Counted from the stretch's first letter, positions 11,032-23,267 are shown. The stretch: 64,000 nucleotides of DNA from Erinaceus europaeus (GCF_950295315.1 NC_080175.1:71617109-71681108); one strand, 5' to 3'. Numbers and translations are program-made. The notes: generated by a model not told the origin, from the letters alone.

Positions 11032-11266
11032 TTTTTATTGTTGTAGTTATTATTGTTGTCCTTGTTGGATAGGACAGAGAGAAACGGAGAGCGGAGGGGA
11101 AAACAGAGAGGGGGAGAGAAAGATAATCACCTGCAGACCTGCTTCACTGCTTGTGAAATAATTCCCCTGCAAGTGGAGAGCCAGGAGCTCAAATCTGGAT
11201 CCTTATGCTGGTCCTTGCGCTTTGCTTAACCTGTGCTTAACCTGCTGTGCTACCGCCCGACTCCCC
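11032..11266 (-). repeat. tRNA-derived SINE, type A
   Basis: The minus-strand copy begins 'ttttattgttgtagttatta' and passes 'ggataggacagagagaaacg' and 'cacctgcagacctgcttcac' to the head 'gctaccgcccgactcccc'. Flanks 'cacaaaagtcatttttt' and 'cacaaaaatcactattt' form a TSD. Confidence 0.88.
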
Positions 11267-11291
11267 ACAAAAATCACTATTTAAGATGTTT

Positions 11292-11448
11292 TGTTTATTA
11301 TGTATTCATTTAAGATAGAGACAGGCAGAGAAAGAGATTGGAAAAGATCATAGCACTAAACTGTCCTTCGGTGTGGTTTGAGCTAAGCTTGAACCTCAGT
11401 TTCTCACAATAGCGCAGCACACTATCCAATTGAGCAGTTTTGCCTGTC
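11292..11448 (-). repeat. Old SINE, type E
   Basis: Diverged copy with 'gatagagacaggcagagaaa', 'gtccttcggtgtggtttg', 'gcttgaacctcagtttctca' and the end 'ttttgcctgtccc', in the same order as the copies at 641 and 1820. Confidence 0.55.
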
Positions 11449-11596
11449 CCACATAAGTTACTTTGAGTGTCACAATGATCATAGGCACAACAGTTTTCAA
11501 AAACACACTGTGCTCAAGTTTCTGACTTAAAGAAAAAAAAACCAGTGACCTCCTAGCATTGATGTGAGATTTTTATTACTTTGGTCATTTAAAAAA

Positions 11597-12064
11597 ATAT
11601 ATACATACATACATACATATATACATATATACATATATACATATACATATACACATATACACATATACACATATACACATATACATATATACATATATAC
11701 ACATATACACATATACACATATACACATATACATATATACACATATACACATATACATATACATATATACATATATACATATACATATACACATATACAC
11801 ATATACACATATACACATATACACATATACACATATACACATATACACATATACACATATACACATATACACATATACACATATACACATATACACATAT
11901 ACACATATACACATATACACATATACATATATACATATATACATATATACATATATACATATATACATATATACATATATACATATATACATATATACAT
12001 ATATACATATATACATATATACATATATACATATATACATATATACATATATACATATATATAT
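11597..12064. repeat. Long alternating purine/pyrimidine satellite (TA/CA mix)
   Basis: About 470 bp of uninterrupted alternating purine-pyrimidine sequence. It starts with (tacata)n steps, moves to blocks of the 8-mer 'atacacat', and ends with a long block of 'atatacat' units from about 11925. Because the period is short and stop-free, several frames on both strands stay open (up to 196 codons). These are artefacts of the repeat. Such DNA can adopt Z-form or cruciform structures and mutates by slippage. Confidence 0.95.
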
Positions 12065-13244
12065 CTTCCCCCACCTCTAGTTCAGAACAATGGAGGAACT
12101 TACATCAAAGTGACAGACTTGTCAGATACCTTGAGTCAGTTTGAACAAATCTGAAGAGCTCTTCATTTCACCACCAACAGTGCATATTCTTAAAGGTGGT
12201 CAGCTGGAAGTCTTAAAAGCAGAAATGTGAGACTTGATCCATTTCTGTTACTTTATTTCCTTCCTCTTTATCCATACGTTTAATGGAGGAAGCAAAACTC
12301 TAACTACTTCACAATGGTTTATATCTCACCCACTCTCTATGAAGAAATCAGTTCTACCCTGCACAACTCTTAATTAACCAGTTGGAGCATGATCATAATC
12401 ATCACTTAGTAAATCAAAATTTGTACCATAAGCAAAATTTCCTACCAGGACCAGGAGCTGTCTTATATTTTTGAAATTCTTATAATTCTTCTTATAATTT
12501 TTAAATTGCCAGCTAAAGTTATGTTTAGGCTGGAAACAATCCCTTTAGCCACTCACTAAGATGTTATGGCACCACTAATTTATTTCTGTTAAGCAGAATA
12601 CATGATTTCAAGCACTCTTAGAGATACTTTCATGATTAACATGATGATTGGTCTCCTGATTCGTGGTCTATGAGAAAAGTACTTGAGACTCAATGTGCAG
12701 CACAGCATAGTTCAATATGCTGAATGAACTTGCTCTCTAAAAATGCCTTGCAGATACAAAAGACTATAAGCCATGGGGTATATTTATACATAGAAGACTG
12801 TAATTAGTGACCAACATTTCTTAAAAGGAGATTACAAATTTGCTTCTTGCTCACTCATGGGAAAAGATCGTAACTAATATATATCCTGAGATGTGAGAGG
12901 ATTCAAACCACTTGCAATTAAGGAAACAGTTTAAAGATACAATAACTAGATAAGAATTCATAGTTGTTTGACTTTAGGAAAGCTATTTAAACCTGATGTG
13001 TCACAGTTTCATCATTGATAAAAATAGAGATAGAAATGCCCTAAGTGTCAACATAAAAGAGAATAAAATTCTCAGAACATGATTCGGTACTTGTTATAGT
13101 ACCATCCAACATATTTATGAAACTATCAACAGAAAGATGACATATCTGCAAAGGAATGTGGAAGTACAAGTTGACACTGTATATAGTATTTTCCAGATTA
13201 GCCTTCACTATTGTTATAAAAGCACAAGAGTTCTGAAGTTAATA
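12065..13244. other. Non-coding DNA, nothing recognised
   Basis: No gene or identifiable repeat is seen. Confidence 0.5.
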
Positions 13245-13305
13245 TTGGGTTGTTGAAAAAGCCATGACACCTTTTTGTATAGAAAAAAAATGTCATACAT
13301 CCCAA
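13245..13305. mobile_element. Mariner-like MITE, internally shortened
   Basis: The element starts 'ttgggttgttgaaaaagcca' and ends in 'tgtcatacatcccaa', and is flanked by TA on both sides, as for mariner-type transposons. The arms are inverted repeats: TTGGGTTGT...ATGACACC against TTGGGATGT...ATGACATT, with about 10 bases missing in the right arm. The centre (cctttttgtatagaaaaaaa) is also close to palindromic. It encodes nothing and would have depended on a transposase in trans. Confidence 0.6.
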
Positions 13306-13485
13306 TATACCTCAAAAACTTTAATTTATAGAGATTTACAAATTTCTGTAGCGTAGCCTCTATATACTCTAAAGGTCAGTCACTGATTAATAAACAAATA
13401 AAATTACTTATTTACACCCCTCTAATAATGCACAAATGGGATCACTGGAAAAATTATGTAGCAATTTTTTTTTAATCAAGCAATT

Positions 13486-13715
13486 ATGGGACTGGGTGGT
13501 GGCACACCTGGTTGAGTGCACATGTTACAGTGCTTAAGGATCTGGGTTTGAGCCCCTGGTCCCCACCTGCAGAAGGAAAGCTTTACAAGTAGTGAAGCAG
13601 GGCTGCAGGTGTATCTCTTTCTCTTTCCCTCTTTATCTCCCCTACCCTCTCTATTTCTGGCTGTCTCTATCCAATAAATAAAGATAATAAAAATTAAATA
13701 ATAATAATAAGAAGA
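13486..13715 (+). repeat. tRNA-derived SINE, type B
   Basis: The head 'gggactgggtggtggcacac' and 'ctggttgagtgcacatgtta' are followed by a B-box-like 'gggtttgagcccctgg', 'gtagtgaagcagggctgc', a CT-rich part, 'tttctggctgtctctatcc' and an AATAAA-containing A-rich tail. Confidence 0.88.
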
Positions 13716-14045
13716 AAAAATATAAGACTCGGAACATATGAACTGAGAGTACTCGAGACTTATTCATGTGTGTTCTCACAGGTCACGCATTGAACTTTGT
13801 GAAGAACAGTTATCTGGTCTCTCTATCAAAAAAGAAACATTTGTAAAAGAAATACATTACTTTTGATAGCCACCGATATTTCTTAATAAATTCCATTGTA
13901 CATAACTGAAAAATAGTCAAAGTAAAAAGGATTTAACATGAAGGATGTAATTTTTTTTTCTATCTTAAAATTTGGAGTGAGTAATTTTATCAGCTTCCCC
14001 ATGACTTTTATCTAAGGTTAGATTTGTAAAACACTTTGAAAATGA
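13716..14045. other. Non-coding DNA, nothing recognised
   Basis: No feature is recognised between the SINE and the L1 fragment. Confidence 0.5.
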
Positions 14046-14915
14046 CTGCAACAATGGTTGGTAAGATGCTTATACCTGGAGATAGTGAGAAGTATCATCT
14101 ACACAGAGCTCACACAGCTCAACAGAAAGAAAAAGAACAACCCAATTAAAAAGGCAGAAGATATGAGTAAACGGTTCTCTAAAGAAGAGAACACATGGCC
14201 CACAGACATATACAGACATACTCTAACTCACTTGTTATCAGAGAAATGTGAATCAAAACCATATTGTAATTCTACCTCATATCTGTGAAAATCAGTTATG
14301 TTAATAAAACAAGAGAAGCTAAGTGTTGGAGAGGATATGGAGAAAGAAGAACTCTACTACATTGCTGGTAGGAATGAAAACTGACACAACCACTATGGAG
14401 AACAGTATGGAGAATCCTTAAACAAATAATGGAAATGCCATATGACCCAACAATCCCACTACTAGGCATATACCCCAAAGATGCAACAACACTGATTCAA
14501 AGGGATATATGCTCCCCCATGTTTATAGCAGATTTGCTCACAATAGTAAAAACATTGAAACAACCGAAGTGCCCTTTGGTATATGACTAGATAGAAAAGG
14601 TATGGGACATACACTCAAGAGAGTATCATGCAGTAATAAAAAGGGATGATATTGTATCCTTTAGGATAAAGTAGATGGCACTAGAGAAGATTATACTCAG
14701 TGAAGCAAGTAAAGAGGTGAACACAACTTCAGAATGGTTTTACTCATACACAGAACATAAACATTGAACATAAAAATGTAAAAAAAAAAAGTCAAACAAT
14801 TTTCAAGACTGTGGGGGAACTATAGTGGTTATCTATGGTGTGGGGATGGGGATACAGACCTTGGTGATGGAAGTGGTGAAATAAATAAAATCAATTAAAA
14901 TGTGTTAAAAAAATA
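14046..14915 (+). mobile_element. Old L1 fragment, ORF2 3' end plus 3' UTR
   Basis: 'aacaacccaattaaaaaggc', 'gaatcaaaaccatattg', 'ggagaggatatggagaaaga', 'tatgacccaacaatcccact' and 'actaggcatatacccc' are the conserved order found near the 3' end of mammalian L1 ORF2. A short 3' UTR and A-rich tail follow. The reading frame is broken many times. It is clearly older than L1-A. Confidence 0.85.
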
Positions 14916-15067
14916 AAATTTTGATCTGAAAAATAAGGATAGTGAAAAATATGACTCATAGAATCTTTATGATGTCCTAAAAGGTTTAATGCCATTTGCC
15001 CGTAATGCTTATATTATTATATTGAGAAGATATTATTTTATGAGACTGTTGTCACAGTACAGTTTTA

Positions 15068-15345
15068 CATCTGGGCCAAGAGGCGGCTCATCCTATAAAA
15101 AGCACATGTTACTAGGAAGAAGGATCATGGTTCAAGCCCTAGACCACCAAACTAGAGCACCATCAGTGGAGAGGCTTCCTGAAAAGTGGGGCAGTTCATA
15201 CTGTTTCTCCTGCTGTCTGTGTCTCTTTTCCTATATCTCCCTGTCTCTTACTCTGTATCTATAAAGAAAAGAAGCAAACAAGTAACGCCCAGTGGGAGCA
15301 GTAAAATTATATAGACAATGAGCCCCAAGGATAAGCCTGATAGCA
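15068..15345 (+). repeat. SINE, type C
   Basis: 'gggccaagaggcggctcatc' and 'aaagcacatgttactagg' form the head. The middle holds 'gtggagaggcttcctgaaaa' and CT-rich sequence. The end carries the tail module 'gtgggagcagtaaaattata' and 'gagccccaag' that is shared with other hedgehog-type SINEs. Confidence 0.65.
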
Positions 15346-16735
15346 ATAGAAATAAAGTTAAAATAACTAAAGGTGATAATTACCTTATTTTTCTATTTCA
15401 CTATTATGCAGGAATATTTTATACAGTATCTGCAGTGTCATGTTGTATTCATAACCCATCAAAGAAATTGTTTTATTCGAGATGTTTGCTGCTACCAAAA
15501 TTCCAAATCCACTTTACCTCAAATGACGTTAAAGATAGTATATGTTTAATATTGGAAAAGGATTATGCCACAACCAGTTAATCAAAGTCTTGTTTAGTGT
15601 CAGTATCTATTCAATTTTGCATGTCCCAGCTTGATGGAAACTAACTACCTCACAGCATTCCATAAATATTCATTTTTAATCTATTATTGATACCTTCCAA
15701 ACACTTTACTATAGCTTGCTAATGGCCTCAGCATGGCATTTCTGGGTAAAACTGAACCAATATTTTAATTTTGTTTTCACAAGAGGTTCTTTATACACAT
15801 AAAAACAAACAAACGAACAAAAAAGAACACAACGACTAGCATTTAATCAAGCCATCACTACCAACACAAAATGAAAGGCTCTAAATCCAGACCATGAAAT
15901 AAATCAAAGAATGCTCACAATAGTATTTGAGCACAGAAATTTGATTCTCTTATCACACAAAAATGATTCTCACTTGCTGTTACAGAGAAGCTGTGAACTC
16001 AGATGTGTTCATTACGATATTGCAATATAACTATTTATAATGTAACTATGTCTATAGTTATAAATATAACTATTTATAAATTCCCACTGGACAAGATGGA
16101 GAAAAAAGGCAGATTGAAAAGGTTAAATGACTTGCATGAAGACAGTTACTCGAGAATTGAAGCTAGGATGCTAAAACACCTAATAACTAAAGTAAAAAAT
16201 CTTGTCTACAAGGATATTTACTATTATTTGGTGATATATATGCTCATACTAAATCACACCAGAAGCATATGTATAAATTTGATAAATATATTCCTGTCTG
16301 ACACCTTAAATGAACTCACACACCCTCATAATACCTAATGTTTAACAGTTTCAGCTTTTACCGAAATTCTTTTCTGTTTCAGACTATCAAGTCACTGAAC
16401 CAGGGTTAATATCTTTGAAAAACAGGGTAAATCATTTTCGGTATCAAGATAACAGCTAATGGATAAAAATGGGGTCAAGTCAGGAAGCAGTAGACTGAGG
16501 ATGGGAAAGTAACAATGTAGGAATCAGTACTACAGGCGTTTAAATCTTAAATCTGACATTTTCTGGTGGTGTGACAGTCAATAAATCACTCCAGCCATCC
16601 AGTTTTAGTGAGATAATGTCACAAAGATGATTAGCACAAGCACAGAAAAACTAACTTTCTGGTAAATTAAATAATGATCATTTCTTATGCTGAAAATTAG
16701 ATCCTCTTGTTAGTTTCAGAATTAAAAAAACTATT
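15346..16735. other. Non-coding DNA, nothing recognised
   Basis: No gene or repeat is recognised. The open frames at 15318-15581 and 16003-16338 show no motifs. The second (111 codons) has very AT-rich codons and is taken as chance. Confidence 0.5.
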
Positions 16736-17015
16736 GGGGAGTCGGGCAGTAGCACAGCGGGTTAAGCGCATATGGCGCAAAGTGCAAAGAATTGGGGTAA
16801 GGATCCAGGTTTGAGCCGCCGGCTCCCCACCTGCAGGGGAGTCATTTCACAGGCGGTGAAGCAGATCTGCAGGTGTCTGTCTTTCTCTCTCCCTCTCTGT
16901 CTTCCCCTCTTCTCTCCGTTTCTCTCTGTCCTATCCAACAATGACGACATCAATAATAACTACAACAACAAAACAACAAGGACAACAAAAGGGAATAAAT
17001 AAATATAAAAAATTT
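16736..17015 (+). repeat. tRNA-derived SINE, type A
   Basis: The head 'ggggagtcgggcagtagcac', A box 'tagcacagcggg', B-box-like 'ggtttgagccgcc', paired 'gaagcagatctgcaggtg' block, CT-rich part, 'cctatccaacaatgacgaca' and A-rich tail are all present. Flanks near 'aaaaaactatt' and 'aaaataactatt' suggest a TSD. Confidence 0.88.
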
Positions 17016-17029
17016 AAAAAATAACTATT

Positions 17030-18795
17030 AACTATTCATAAATAAGACAGAGCATTATTGCTCTTGACTATTATTATTGCTCTTAAAGACAGATAGGTAG
17101 AGTACTTTATGTTATTGAATCCAAGGTTCAAATTGCTGACTGCTCAGATGATCAATTAGCTAAGAGACAAGGCTGGCACAAGCAAAGCAGGCCTGTGCAG
17201 GAGCTAGCAGCCAAAGAAGATGGCTAACTCACGTCTCAGTTTTCATCTTACTTTCAGTTTGGGTTTGGGAATTATGGTAGTAGGTCAGCTGGGGGGAAGG
17301 GGTCATCCATTTGGCATCAGTGGTTTGGGGAGTCATAAGGGTGTTACATCATTTAAGAAACACCTACTTCCTGGGTATCTGTATGACTTACTCCTAGTTT
17401 AATGTTCCTTTGTGTCATAAGTCAAGGCAAAGAATATAATTAGCATATAAATAGAGAACAAGATGGGAGTTTATATTACTTGCTCATGGAAACATTTAAA
17501 TGGACATAGTGAACAATGACTAGTAAGGTGAAAAGTTCTTATATATACATAGTATTTCAAAACACACTCACCTCTATTTTTTTCATTTAAATGTACTCAA
17601 GATTTTGACAGATTAGTGTATTATTCATTATCATCATCATTCCCATACAGGAAATGAAGCAATTGTATTTAGAAGAGATAAAACAGTGGACTCAAATTCT
17701 CATGCTCCCCACTACAACAACATGGATCTAAAAACTCAGTAAAAACTTCTTGCCTTCTAAATTAATTTTTAACCTGTTTCTGACCTTCTTCATTGCTGAT
17801 GATACTGGAATAGGATATGACATGATTTTTACAAAAAAGAAATAATGACAGAAAAATCATCAATAAAAATTTTTAAGCTTCCACGATCCCATCATGCTGC
17901 CTTCAACAGAAATCACCTTGAACAGAATTTGTTCAAAAGAAGTGGAGGCCCAAAAAAGAAGAGAATTAACTTAAGCATTTTTTCTAACCTATCTGACTTG
18001 ACAGCTCACTATAATAATTTGTTGCCCTGTCATTCTTCAAACATTTTCAGTTAAGTTTTTAAAGCTACTAAAATAGACTTGTGGACATATGTTGAATAAG
18101 ATGATTCTCAATTCACAATAGCATAATTAGATACAAGTACATTGAAAAGAAATTCGGACTATTCCCTTTATCTGGTTGTCAAGATGCCATATAGAAATAT
18201 GGTTATGCAGGCCTGTAAACCTCTTCTTCTCCATTCATCCTTTCTTAGTTGATATGTATTCAGCCAGACTTCTTCGCACCATTTAAAGATTTAATGGAGT
18301 GTACAGTTATATGTGACTTATCTACGGATTCTTAATCTGCAGCAATCATCTGCTACCATTTCTAAAATCTGCCAAGCCTTGATTTTGTTTCCCACTCTTT
18401 ACATAGCCAGCCTCACATATTTAAAAGGCCATAACACCAATCACATTATTTGTTTCTTTTAGAGAAATATGGCCTTCTGCTCTCTGCTCCTACTATATAT
18501 CTTACATTCTTGATGTTTTAATGGTCTAACCATTTCAATATACAGATGAGAAATAGGCCCAGGGAGGCAGTGAAACATGGACAAACCAAACACAACTGGT
18601 AGGGTCAGTATTAGACTCGAGTTTTTCACTTTCAAGAGCAATGTGCTGTTGTTACCTCAACTCGAAGTGAGGGGAACTTAGCAACTTTCACAAGTAGTTA
18701 ACACTTGCAAAGCTTTTGTCTTGGGCATATAAGAAAATTGAGGCAATTTACTGAATTGTTCAATTTGAATTAGGTAGGTGTGTGTGTGTTTGTGT
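17030..18795. other. Non-coding DNA, nothing recognised
   Basis: About 1.8 kb without a recognised gene or family. The open frames at 17220-17402 and 17845-18054 have no protein features. Confidence 0.5.
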
Positions 18796-18890
18796 GCGTG
18801 TGTGTGGTGCTGGGGATTAAACTTGGTGCCCCAAGCATGAAAGTCTGTTGCACTGCCAATGAATGGTGCTACTTCATCAACTCTCCATTC
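18796..18890 (-). repeat. SINE, type D, joined to a TG-rich run
   Basis: A TG-rich run at 18779-18806 (minus-strand CA-rich tail) precedes 'gtgctggggattaaacttgg', 'gccccaagcatgaaagtctg' and 'gcactgccaatgaatgg'. This matches the type D body on the minus strand. Confidence 0.5.
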
Positions 18891-19555
18891 CTTCTTCATC
18901 CTATCTAAATCCACCAGAGCTGGAGTCAGGTCAGCACAGTAGTCTCAACAGATTGGGGAATAAAATAAGACAATAAGCACAGAAAAGAGTTAAAAGGAAT
19001 CTTTATTCCGTAGCCAAAGAAGCTGAAAGGGAGTTGATTCTCAGAATAATTATTCACAGAAAAATTATTGGCAGAAAAACAAAGAATTAAAAACATTAGA
19101 AACTACTCTACACAGGCAAGGTTACAAAAAAATTACAGGGTGGGGCAGATAATGCATATACTAATTTTCCAACAAAAACCGAAATCAGGAGTTCAATCTA
19201 TGTGAGAACCTTGCCCTGAGGAAATTGGGGGTTGGGTGGAAACAATATTTGCTAGTATGGTCAATGCTTTACTCACAGTGTCTCAAAAGTACCAGAAAGA
19301 CTCACATATTTGAGACTAGAAATATGGGTTCCAAGATGTGAATGACAATAACATAGAAATGATCAAAAGCAGTTGTCAAAATAATATGGGCATGAATGTT
19401 TTCACTCTGTGTGTGTACAGGGAAAACATAGCCAGAATTGGGGTGGAATAATAAATAAAATAAAAATAAAGGTGTTACGGCTGCTGGGAATTTCTTCAAT
19501 CTTAACATGATGTTTGCTGTTAAATTTATCCTAAAAAAAATTAACATTTTCTGGT
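18891..19555. other. Non-coding DNA, nothing recognised
   Basis: No feature is recognised. Confidence 0.5.
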
Positions 19556-19672
19556 TTTGGGAGATAAAACCAGGAAGCGCAACAGACCTTCATGCCTGAG
19601 GCTCTGAGGTTCATGGATTAATCCCAAGCACCACTATAGCAGAGCAGAGTAGTGATTATGGTTAAAAAAAAA
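19556..19672 (+). repeat. SINE, type D
   Basis: 'gggagataaaaccaggaagc', 'agaccttcatgcctgaggct', 'ctgaggttcatgg' and 'caagcaccactatagcagag', then an A run, follow the type D order seen at 32878. Confidence 0.55.
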
Positions 19673-20584
19673 ACATTAGTTAACATTTGTTTCCGGAGAA
19701 ATACTTTAAAATACATCTTTCTTTTTTTGGGGGGAGTGGGTTGGGCAGGAGAAGGAAGAGGTAAGATTTCCTGATGGTTCAGAAAATTGTTCACAACAAC
19801 ATAATTTTTCTGCACTATTAATTACCGAAACACTAAGGAAGAAAAAGAAAAGAACAGAAGTTTGCCTATTTATTAATATATAATTCATGACAGATATAAT
19901 CTATCTCCATGTGCATGTTCCAGGAGAAAGTAAAGTAAATTGCTTGCAAACAGCAAAAATATATATATATTTTTGGTCTAGTGCTGTTTCTAGAAACATG
20001 AGCTGGAAACATTATTCGTGATTCCTAGTACATCATGAGTAAAAAGTGATCAGCCTTTCAAAGTGCAGAATTTAATTACAGGAAGGAAAAGAAGACAGGC
20101 TTAACATTCAGAAAGAGAAAATTTACAATAATGGTGTAGTAATCAAGGTTTTAAACTGTTTAAAGATTTGATCTGGGGTGGTAGAGAAAGCAGACAAATA
20201 CATTTATACTGTAAGTTATGTAAGGAGGACAATTATTTTGAATCTTTTGACAGATGCTTCAAAAATCATTGTCAACAAAGTTGCAAAAGAAAACTTATCC
20301 TATGAAATAATTTATCTGAGAATCCATGCAAAGTAGCTAAGCCTCAGAAGAATGCCTTTAAAGGAACCTCTTATCAAAGGATATATATATTAATTTCAGG
20401 CTAGATTACCATAGAAAATAATATGTTGCTTTATAATGATTCTAGAAAGTACACATCACATTCCCTCCCCCCAATGGTCATTTTCTGTGGAAGCAGGCTA
20501 GTTAGACACACAGAGTACATAGGCAGTTCATGTTACATAAAATAGAAAAAAAAATAAGTCAACAGTGAAAACCATGTATATTAC
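19673..20584. other. Non-coding DNA, nothing recognised
   Basis: Apart from a short AT run near 19955-19972, nothing is recognised. Confidence 0.5.
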
Positions 20585-20705
20585 TGGGGACCTAGCACCA
20601 TGGTTATTCAAAAGATTTTCATGCCTAATGCTCTAAAACCTCATATTCATTTCTCACTACCAACATAAGCCAGAACTGAGCTCTGGCAAAAAACAACAAC
20701 AATCA
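20585..20705 (+). repeat. SINE, type D
   Basis: 'ggggacctagcaccatggtt', 'aaaagattttcatgcctaat', 'ctcactaccaacataagcca' and 'gaactgagctctggcaaaaa', ending in a CAA-rich tail, match the family on the plus strand. Confidence 0.6.
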
Positions 20706-20847
20706 TGTATGTAGAAACTTCTAGCACCCTCAGTGAATCAAGAGGAAACACTCAGTAGAAGAGAAGACTCCACCAAATAGAAACTAGCATCTAGGGAGAA
20801 AATTCCAGATTCAAGAGAAGAAATACTCATAAAGATTCATCCCATAG

Positions 20848-21068
20848 GGGGCTCATAGATTCATCTCATGATACACCTGGTGGAGTGCACATGTTACTAT
20901 GTGCAAGAAGCCAGGTTCAAGACCCCAGTCCCCACCTGTAGGGGAAAAGCTTTGTGAGTGGTGAAGCAGGGCTGTAGGTGTCTCAGTCCTTCTCTTCCTT
21001 TCTATCTCCCCTTCATTCTTGATTTCTGGATGTGTTGACCCAATAAATAAATAAATAAAATTTTAAAG
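20848..21068 (+). repeat. tRNA-derived SINE, type B, altered head
   Basis: 'gatacacctggtggagtgca', 'ccccagtccccacctgtagg', 'gtgagtggtgaagcagggct', 'tttctggatgtgttgaccc' and an (aata)n tail are type B. The first bases are 'ggggctcatagattcatctc', which repeats flank sequence rather than the usual head. Flanks 'aaagattcatcccat' and 'gaagattcatctcat' are the TSD. Confidence 0.8.
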
Positions 21069-21083
21069 GAAGATTCATCTCAT

Positions 21084-21498
21084 AAACATTTTCTTGGCCT
21101 TCAAAAATAAAGGAACCAGAATATTTTATTTGCAAAAGGCCTGTGAAACTAGACAACCTGTGAATTGCCCAGTCCCCAAATAGATCTTTTCACATCCCTG
21201 AGACGCTTATGTTAATGCGATAGCTGGGGAAGAAGGTTAAAAGGAATTCAACTATTTCAAATTTCTATTTAAGCCCATCTGACACATGGAGCCGTGTGAT
21301 GTTTATTACTAAAGGAGAGACCACTTGCTTATTGTGCTTTCTTTTTTTCTTCTCCTATACTTCCTTAGTAAACCACACTGGGAAAGTTTTTTATTTTGAT
21401 TTTTTAGGAAAACACACAGCTAGCCAGCAACACTATGAAACACTAGCTTTTCTAGAAGATTAAATTCAGTTCCCTACTGTCAGATATTATTTATAAAA

Positions 21499-21534
<36 letters not shown>

Positions 21535-21726
21535 TTTCTCAGGATTCTAGTTGCCTTTACAGTCATTATACATAGTGCATATTTTGTTGCATAATTATAC
21601 ACACAAATGTTTAGGTTTGATTTATAACATGCTCAGTCTTATACCTGAACAACATCTTAGGTATCCTTATATTCTTCATTCCTTTGTACAAATCATAGTT
21701 ATATGTATCAATTGATGCTTTCTTTA
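21084..21726. other. Non-coding DNA with a CA repeat
   Basis: Only the CA microsatellite at 21504-21533 is recognised here. Confidence 0.55.
21504..21533. repeat. (CA)n microsatellite
   Basis: About 15 uninterrupted CA units. Confidence 0.95.
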
Positions 21727-21933
21727 AGTTTATTTATTTATTTGTTTTGGATAGGGACAGAGAGAAGTTGAGAAGGAATGGAGAAACAGAGAGGGAGAGA
21801 GAAAGAGAGACACCTGCAGCCCTACTTCACCACTTGTGAAGCTTCCCCCATGCAGGCGGGGACCAGGGGCTTGAACCTGGATCCTCGTACATTGTAACGT
21901 GTGCACTTAACCAGGTATGCCACCACCTGGCTC
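21727..21933 (-). repeat. tRNA-derived SINE, type B
   Basis: The minus-strand copy runs from (ttta)n tail through 'ggatagggacagagagaagt', 'cacctgcagccctacttcac', 'cttgaacctggatcctcg' and 'gtaacgtgtgcac' to the head 'gccaccacctggctcc'. Confidence 0.87.
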
Positions 21934-22046
21934 CATGATTCTTAAACTATAAAAGAACAGCATAGCATGTATTGGAAGTAGAATTTCCAAGAACCATTTG
22001 GATTTTTGTAACATCACTCATGTGCCCATACAAAAATCATTAACTT

Positions 22047-22250
22047 ATGCGGGCTGGTTGGTGATACACCTGGTTGAGCACACCTATTACAATGTGCAAG
22101 GACCCAGGTTGAAGCCCCCAGTCCCGACCTGCAAGAGGAAAGCTTTTCAAGTGGTGAAGCAGTGCTGCACTTTCTCTCTTCCTCTCCATCTCCCCTTTGC
22201 TCTGGATTTCTTGCTGTCTCTATCAAATAAATATATATAATAAAAAATAA
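22047..22250 (+). repeat. tRNA-derived SINE, type B
   Basis: 'gcgggctggttggtgataca', 'cctggttgagcacacctatt', 'gtggtgaagcagtgctgc', 'atttcttgctgtctctatc' and an (ata)n tail follow the type B order. The 'caggtgtct' block is deleted. Confidence 0.83.
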
Positions 22251-22627
22251 AAGATAACCAAAATCATCAATTTAAAAATTAATACTTAATATACCTATTA
22301 AAAACTGGATTTATTGCATTTCTAGTCTCACTCTGGTTGTCTTGGCAGGGCCAGACCAGGTAACTGTATAGATTCTATAAAGATGTGCACCATCAGTATC
22401 TACCCCTGTATAGTAACTCAGGTTTCTGAGACTAACAGAGATGCACTGTAACCAGGCTTTTATCATTTACTAACTGGAATATTCAAAACCCATACTCAGC
22501 TACAGAACTTTGACAACAATGTTCTTCTACCAATGTAATTTTAGGATTATTATCCTGTACAGTTGGGAAACATTTGACTTGTCATTAATATTCATATTTA
22601 AAGTATTGTCACACTTGTGATTATTAA
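22251..22627. other. Non-coding DNA, nothing recognised
   Basis: No feature is recognised. Confidence 0.5.
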
Positions 22628-22641
22628 AGTTGTATATATAT

Positions 22642-22923
22642 TTTTTAATATTTATTTTATTTATTTATTCCCTTTTGTTGCCCTTGTTGTTTTATTGTTG
22701 TAGTTATTATTGTTGTTGTCGTTGTTGGATAGGACAGAGAGAAATGGAGAGAGGAGGGGAAGACAGAGAGGAGGAGAGAAAGATAGACACCTGCAGACCT
22801 GCTTCACCACCTGTGAAGCGACTCCCCTGCAGGTGGGGAGGGGGTTCGAACCGGGATCCTTATGCCGGTCCTTGTGCTTTGTGCCACCTGAGCTTAACCC
22901 GCTGCGCTACAGCCCGACTCCCC
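22642..22923 (-). repeat. tRNA-derived SINE, type A, well preserved
   Basis: The minus-strand copy holds the tail at left, 'cccttttgttgcccttgttg', 'ggataggacagagagaaatg', 'cacctgcagacctgcttcac', the B-box inverse 'gggttcgaacc' and the head 'gctacagcccgactcccc'. Flanks 'agttgtatatat' (near 22628 and at 22924) are the TSD. Confidence 0.9.
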
Positions 22924-22947
22924 AGTTGTATATATTTTGAAAGAGCA

Positions 22948-22948
<1 letters not shown>

Positions 22949-22990
<42 letters not shown>
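22949..22990. repeat. (CA)n microsatellite
   Basis: About 21 uninterrupted CA units, just right of the SINE. Confidence 0.95.
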
Positions 22991-22991
<1 letters not shown>

Positions 22992-23267
22992 CTAAAAATA
23001 CAATCTAAAGTATCTCTGGATTCACAGAAAATGTGTTTTATACCAAAGTTGTAACTTTTGGATATAAAAGTACAGGAAAATAAGGCCAGTTCAGGTAATT
23101 CTTAGAAAATGGATAAGAATTTATAAAAAGAAGTCAACTTTAATTTTGTGTTACATTTAACCAACATAAAGGTATCCGAATTCTGTTTATATCTGAGACA
23201 CCCGTAAATTTTTACATTGTTAGCTCATTATATATACATGATTATGCTAAAGTTGGTAGGAACTCAA

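Noticed and set aside
11597..12064. CRISPR-like regular repeat
   Set aside because: There are no unique spacers. It is a simple-sequence array in a mammalian-type genome.
11527..12154. Open frames of 151-196 codons on both strands with MYICIYVYM- or [12 protein letters not shown] repeats
   Set aside because: They are translations of the TA/CA satellite, open in several frames at once.
17061..17170. Old SINE with 'agacagataggtagagtact'
   Set aside because: The similarity is too weak and no tail or TSD was found.
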